From assembly GCA_964558295.1 (NCBI GenBank), contig CAZLDQ010000136.1, positions 1-16,012 on the forward strand: a stretch of DNA of 16,012 nucleotides, read 5' to 3'. A model generated the notes under the pieces. That model ran no database searches. It worked only from the letters and a program-made list of their open reading frames with translations, and was not told where the DNA came from. This DNA is from JBDKTH01 sp964558295 (lineage in GTDB: Bacteria > Planctomycetota > Planctomycetia > Pirellulales > Thermoguttaceae). This document shows, in pieces, positions 13,996-16,012 of this stretch. Each line of letters opens with the position of its first letter. The stretch's first letter is position 1. The position numbers were made by a program, and so were the translations under genes.

Positions 13996-15269
13996 CCCAG
14001 CACCCCCGAGGCATAGAGGTCGCTCAAGTTAAGGTTGTCCTGCCATGTGCGTAATGCGGGATGGTCCCGACCGGACACCACATCGGTTGCGCCTCTGTCG
14101 TCCTTCTTGAAGCACAACACCTCTTTAGGTGTGGCGCAACTGAGGATGACCGGCGAGTGTGTCGCCAGCAGAATCTGAGCGTTGTAGACCGACCGGAGCG
14201 CCTGGTAGACCGTTTCCATCGCCATCGGATGGATGCCATTCTCTGGCTCTTCGATGAGGTAGATACCCTTAAAGTCCGGCAAAAAGGCAGGTAACGTCAA
14301 GGCCAGCATTCGCAACGTTCCATCCGATGCTGTCCACGAAGGAACCTTGAGTCCCCCTCGATACACGATCTGCAGGAACCTGTGCTTGGTGTCCGGCAGT
14401 TCTACCGTAATGACATCTTCGATGTCCGGTAGTGCCGTCCGTAAATGCTCAATCCATTGACCATACCGCCCCGTATCCGTCTCTCGTAATCCTTCAATGA
14501 CCCAAGGAAGGTTGCTTCCATCGGGTTTGAAAAGGCGTCCCTGGCCGGGGCGGCTACTCTGTCGGAGAGCCAGACTATTTAGCATCAACTTCTGCGTGCC
14601 GTTGATCAGAGTCTCTCGCAGCCAAATTGAGATCGGGAAGCGGCTCTCGTCCTCGGGCATATTCGCTAACGCTGATTTGCGTGGCCCCAGCCGAATGGAG
14701 GGAGCCCATCCACCCTTGCCCTTGCGAGTTTCAATCTCTGAATAGAAGTTATCGTTGCCCGCATAGACCTTGCGAACGGTACGCTTCTTTCCGCTGCCCA
14801 CGCTGCGTCCATGCATAATGGTTGTCGGAGGTTCAGGCGGCGCTGGGAAAAGTGTCCGTTGTTCTTCAGTTTCCTTTGGCTTGGACAATTTCCGCAGGAG
14901 GATCACCTGCTCATCCATGATGTGGTACTCGCCCGTGGATGCGTCGATGCCAATGGCGATTTCATATCGAATGAACGACAATGGCTGCTCTTCCTGTAAC
15001 CGCGAGACCCGATCCTTAGGAACCTGGAGTTCCACTGCCAACTCGAAACGGTCACCTTGCCGGAGGAAGAACAAATCGTGAATATCTGTAGAGCGCTCGG
15101 TAATCGCTTCATCCAGCCCCTTTGACAGTAGATCGCTGAGAAAGCCAACGACATCTAAGAACGTTGTCTTCCCGCTGGCATTGGGACCAATCAGAATCTG
15201 GAATTCCTCAAGCGGTTGCCGAACGTACCGCAGACACCGGTAATTGAGGGCTTCAATCAGCCTGATCAT
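13992..15269 (-). CDS. AAA15/AAA21-type ATPase, MAD3-like position
   Basis: This is a 425-residue SMC-like ATPase without a long coiled coil. Walker A is GPNASGKTT (28-36). Walker B is in IYLIEEPENGIHP and the switch histidine in LLATHSPVIL, both in the last quarter, and SDGTLRMLAL acts as the signature region. Such ATPases accompany small Toprim-like or nuclease partners in many defence systems; the gene is coupled by ATGA to the MAD4-like gene. Its own start overlaps the methylase stop by 4 nt (ATGA at 15269-15266), so methylase, ATPase and MAD4-like protein form one translation-coupled unit, as in MADS (MAD2-MAD3-MAD4). Family membership is clear, but the MAD3 assignment rests mainly on context. 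Confidence 0.88.
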   Translation of the reverse strand: MIRLIEALNYRCLRYVRQPLEEFQILIGPNASGKTTFLDVVGFLSDLLSKGLDEAITERSTDIHDLFFLRQGDRFELAVELQVPKDRVSRLQEEQPLSFIRYEIAIGIDASTGEYHIMDEQVILLRKLSKPKETEEQRTLFPAPPEPPTTIMHGRSVGSGKKRTVRKVYAGNDNFYSEIETRKGKGGWAPSIRLGPRKSALANMPEDESRFPISIWLRETLINGTQKLMLNSLALRQSSRPGQGRLFKPDGSNLPWVIEGLRETDTGRYGQWIEHLRTALPDIEDVITVELPDTKHRFLQIVYRGGLKVPSWTASDGTLRMLALTLPAFLPDFKGIYLIEEPENGIHPMAMETVYQALRSVYNAQILLATHSPVILSCATPKEVLCFKKDDRGATDVVSGRDHPALRTWQDNLNLSDLYASGVLG

Positions 15270-16012
15270 TCATCACCTGCTTCCTCAAACAACGTAGGCC
15301 CGCGATCTTTCACCGCGCCCTTCGCGCCGATATGGTTGCTGATGCTCTCCAGCAGTGAACGCTCGCTGTTGGTCGAAAGCTCGATCAGCGACTGCACCAC
15401 CCGCTTGAACAGCTCGTTTCGCCGAAGGGCGTGCTGATCGAGGTATTCGTCCACCTTCTGCACATCGCCTTCTTTCCACAGGTGCATGACACGGTGAATG
15501 CGGTCGATCAGCGGCACGACTCGGCCCTCGGGGGCCTCATATCCCATGCTCTTGCTCTTGCGCTGGTTCCACGCCTTCAGCTTGACCTTGCTTCCGCCGC
15601 CGGTGTCTTCGGACGGCTCTGCATCGTCCTCGTTCGGCTCCTCATCTGGTTCCTCTTCGGCAGCGGCGGAATCGCCGCCGGTACGGGTGAGAATGTCCCA
15701 TGTTCGTTCCAGTTCGCTGTCCGACAGGCTGCACGCTGTGGCATACAGGATGCACGCGCCGGCAGGCGCTTCGTCCATGCCGAAGTCATGGCGGTGCAGC
15801 AGGTAATAGGCGGTCACCTCGTCCAGCCGGTCCGCCGCTGCCAGATCCGAACCGTGCTCACCGGTCAATACCTGGCCGACAACATAATCCACCACCATGC
15901 GGCGGACGTGATTGAGGAACTCGCCGACGGTCATGATCTCGCCAGGCGCGTTCGCCTTGCGCACCACGGGGTGCTTGCTGTACGCCTCCAGCGCCGGTCC
16001 CGTCGCCGCCCA
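15266..16012 (-). CDS. DUF1156 / COG1743 DNA methylase, C-terminal part (partial)
   Basis: The frame is open to the window edge. Before the GTG at 15967 it reads WAATGPALEAYSKHPVVRKA, so the true start lies outside. The segment ALEAYSKHPVV..A...G...TVGEFL, followed by VDYVVGQVL and TAYYLLHRHDFG, is typical of the C-terminal part of COG1743 adenine-specific methylases found beside DUF499 genes. A strongly acidic, low-complexity linker (EEEPDEEPNEDDAEPSED) lies in the middle, followed by a helical end. The catalytic NPPY-type motif and SAM-binding motif are not in view, so activity cannot be judged. The enzyme probably marks self DNA for the defence locus. It is coupled by ATGA to the downstream ATPase gene. 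Confidence 0.85.
   Translation of the reverse strand, partial: WAATGPALEAYSKHPVVRKANAPGEIMTVGEFLNHVRRMVVDYVVGQVLTGEHGSDLAAADRLDEVTAYYLLHRHDFGMDEAPAGACILYATACSLSDSELERTWDILTRTGGDSAAAEEEPDEEPNEDDAEPSEDTGGGSKVKLKAWNQRKSKSMGYEAPEGRVVPLIDRIHRVMHLWKEGDVQKVDEYLDQHALRRNELFKRVVQSLIELSTNSERSLLESISNHIGAKGAVKDRGPTLFEEAGDE

Overview
The window is a dense, defence-island-like stretch of fairly GC-rich bacterial DNA with clear AGGAGG-type ribosome binding sites. Almost every gene lies on the minus strand, with many ATGA or similar overlaps, so transcription runs from right to left. No ribosomal or housekeeping gene is present to fix taxonomy. The gene style (HEAT-repeat histidine kinase, COG1743/COG1483 defence genes) would suit a planctomycete or another GC-rich Gram-negative lineage, but that is only a guess.

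Right block (about 9.9-16.0 kb, minus strand): the C-terminal part of a DUF1156/COG1743-type DNA methylase, an AAA15/21-type ATPase, a small protein resembling MAD4 of the methylation-associated defence system (MADS), and a large DUF499/COG1483 AAA+ ATPase. The first three genes are chained by 4-nt ATGA overlaps. This is a modification-based anti-phage locus of the COG1743-COG1483 kind, carrying a MAD3/MAD4-like pair.

Central block (7.19-9.90 kb, minus strand): an HNH-nuclease protein with an APAZ-like C-terminal region, overlapped by 14 nt by a catalytically inactive short prokaryotic Argonaute (MID-PIWI). This is a complete short-pAgo effector pair. It is followed by a WYL-domain regulator (6.1-7.1 kb) with a tandem 9-bp repeat just upstream.

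Left-centre block (1.89-5.99 kb, minus strand): three translationally coupled genes for an SMC/TrlF-like coiled-coil ATPase, a soluble HEAT-repeat histidine kinase, and a response regulator with two different C-terminal DNA-binding domains. I do not know this trio as a named defence system; it is the best candidate here for something undescribed. Two large inverted repeats lie in its leader.

Left end (1-1.9 kb): a plus-strand winged-helix gene whose DNA-binding domain is about half identical to the C-terminal domain of the response regulator. It is coupled by ATGA to a HigB-like toxin gene that has lost its normal 3' half. Upstream is about 1.1 kb without a convincing complete gene. This stretch holds a four-unit 33-bp tandem repeat, a field of CACCGGTG palindromes, two strong hairpins and two minus-strand intrinsic terminators. 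A minus-strand gene may begin at position 59 and run off the left edge.

Inference on how it fits together: the methylase/DUF499 set would handle modification and restriction-like defence, the HNH-APAZ/pAgo pair would act as guide-programmed nuclease immunity, and the WYL protein and two-component module would sense damage or infection and control expression.
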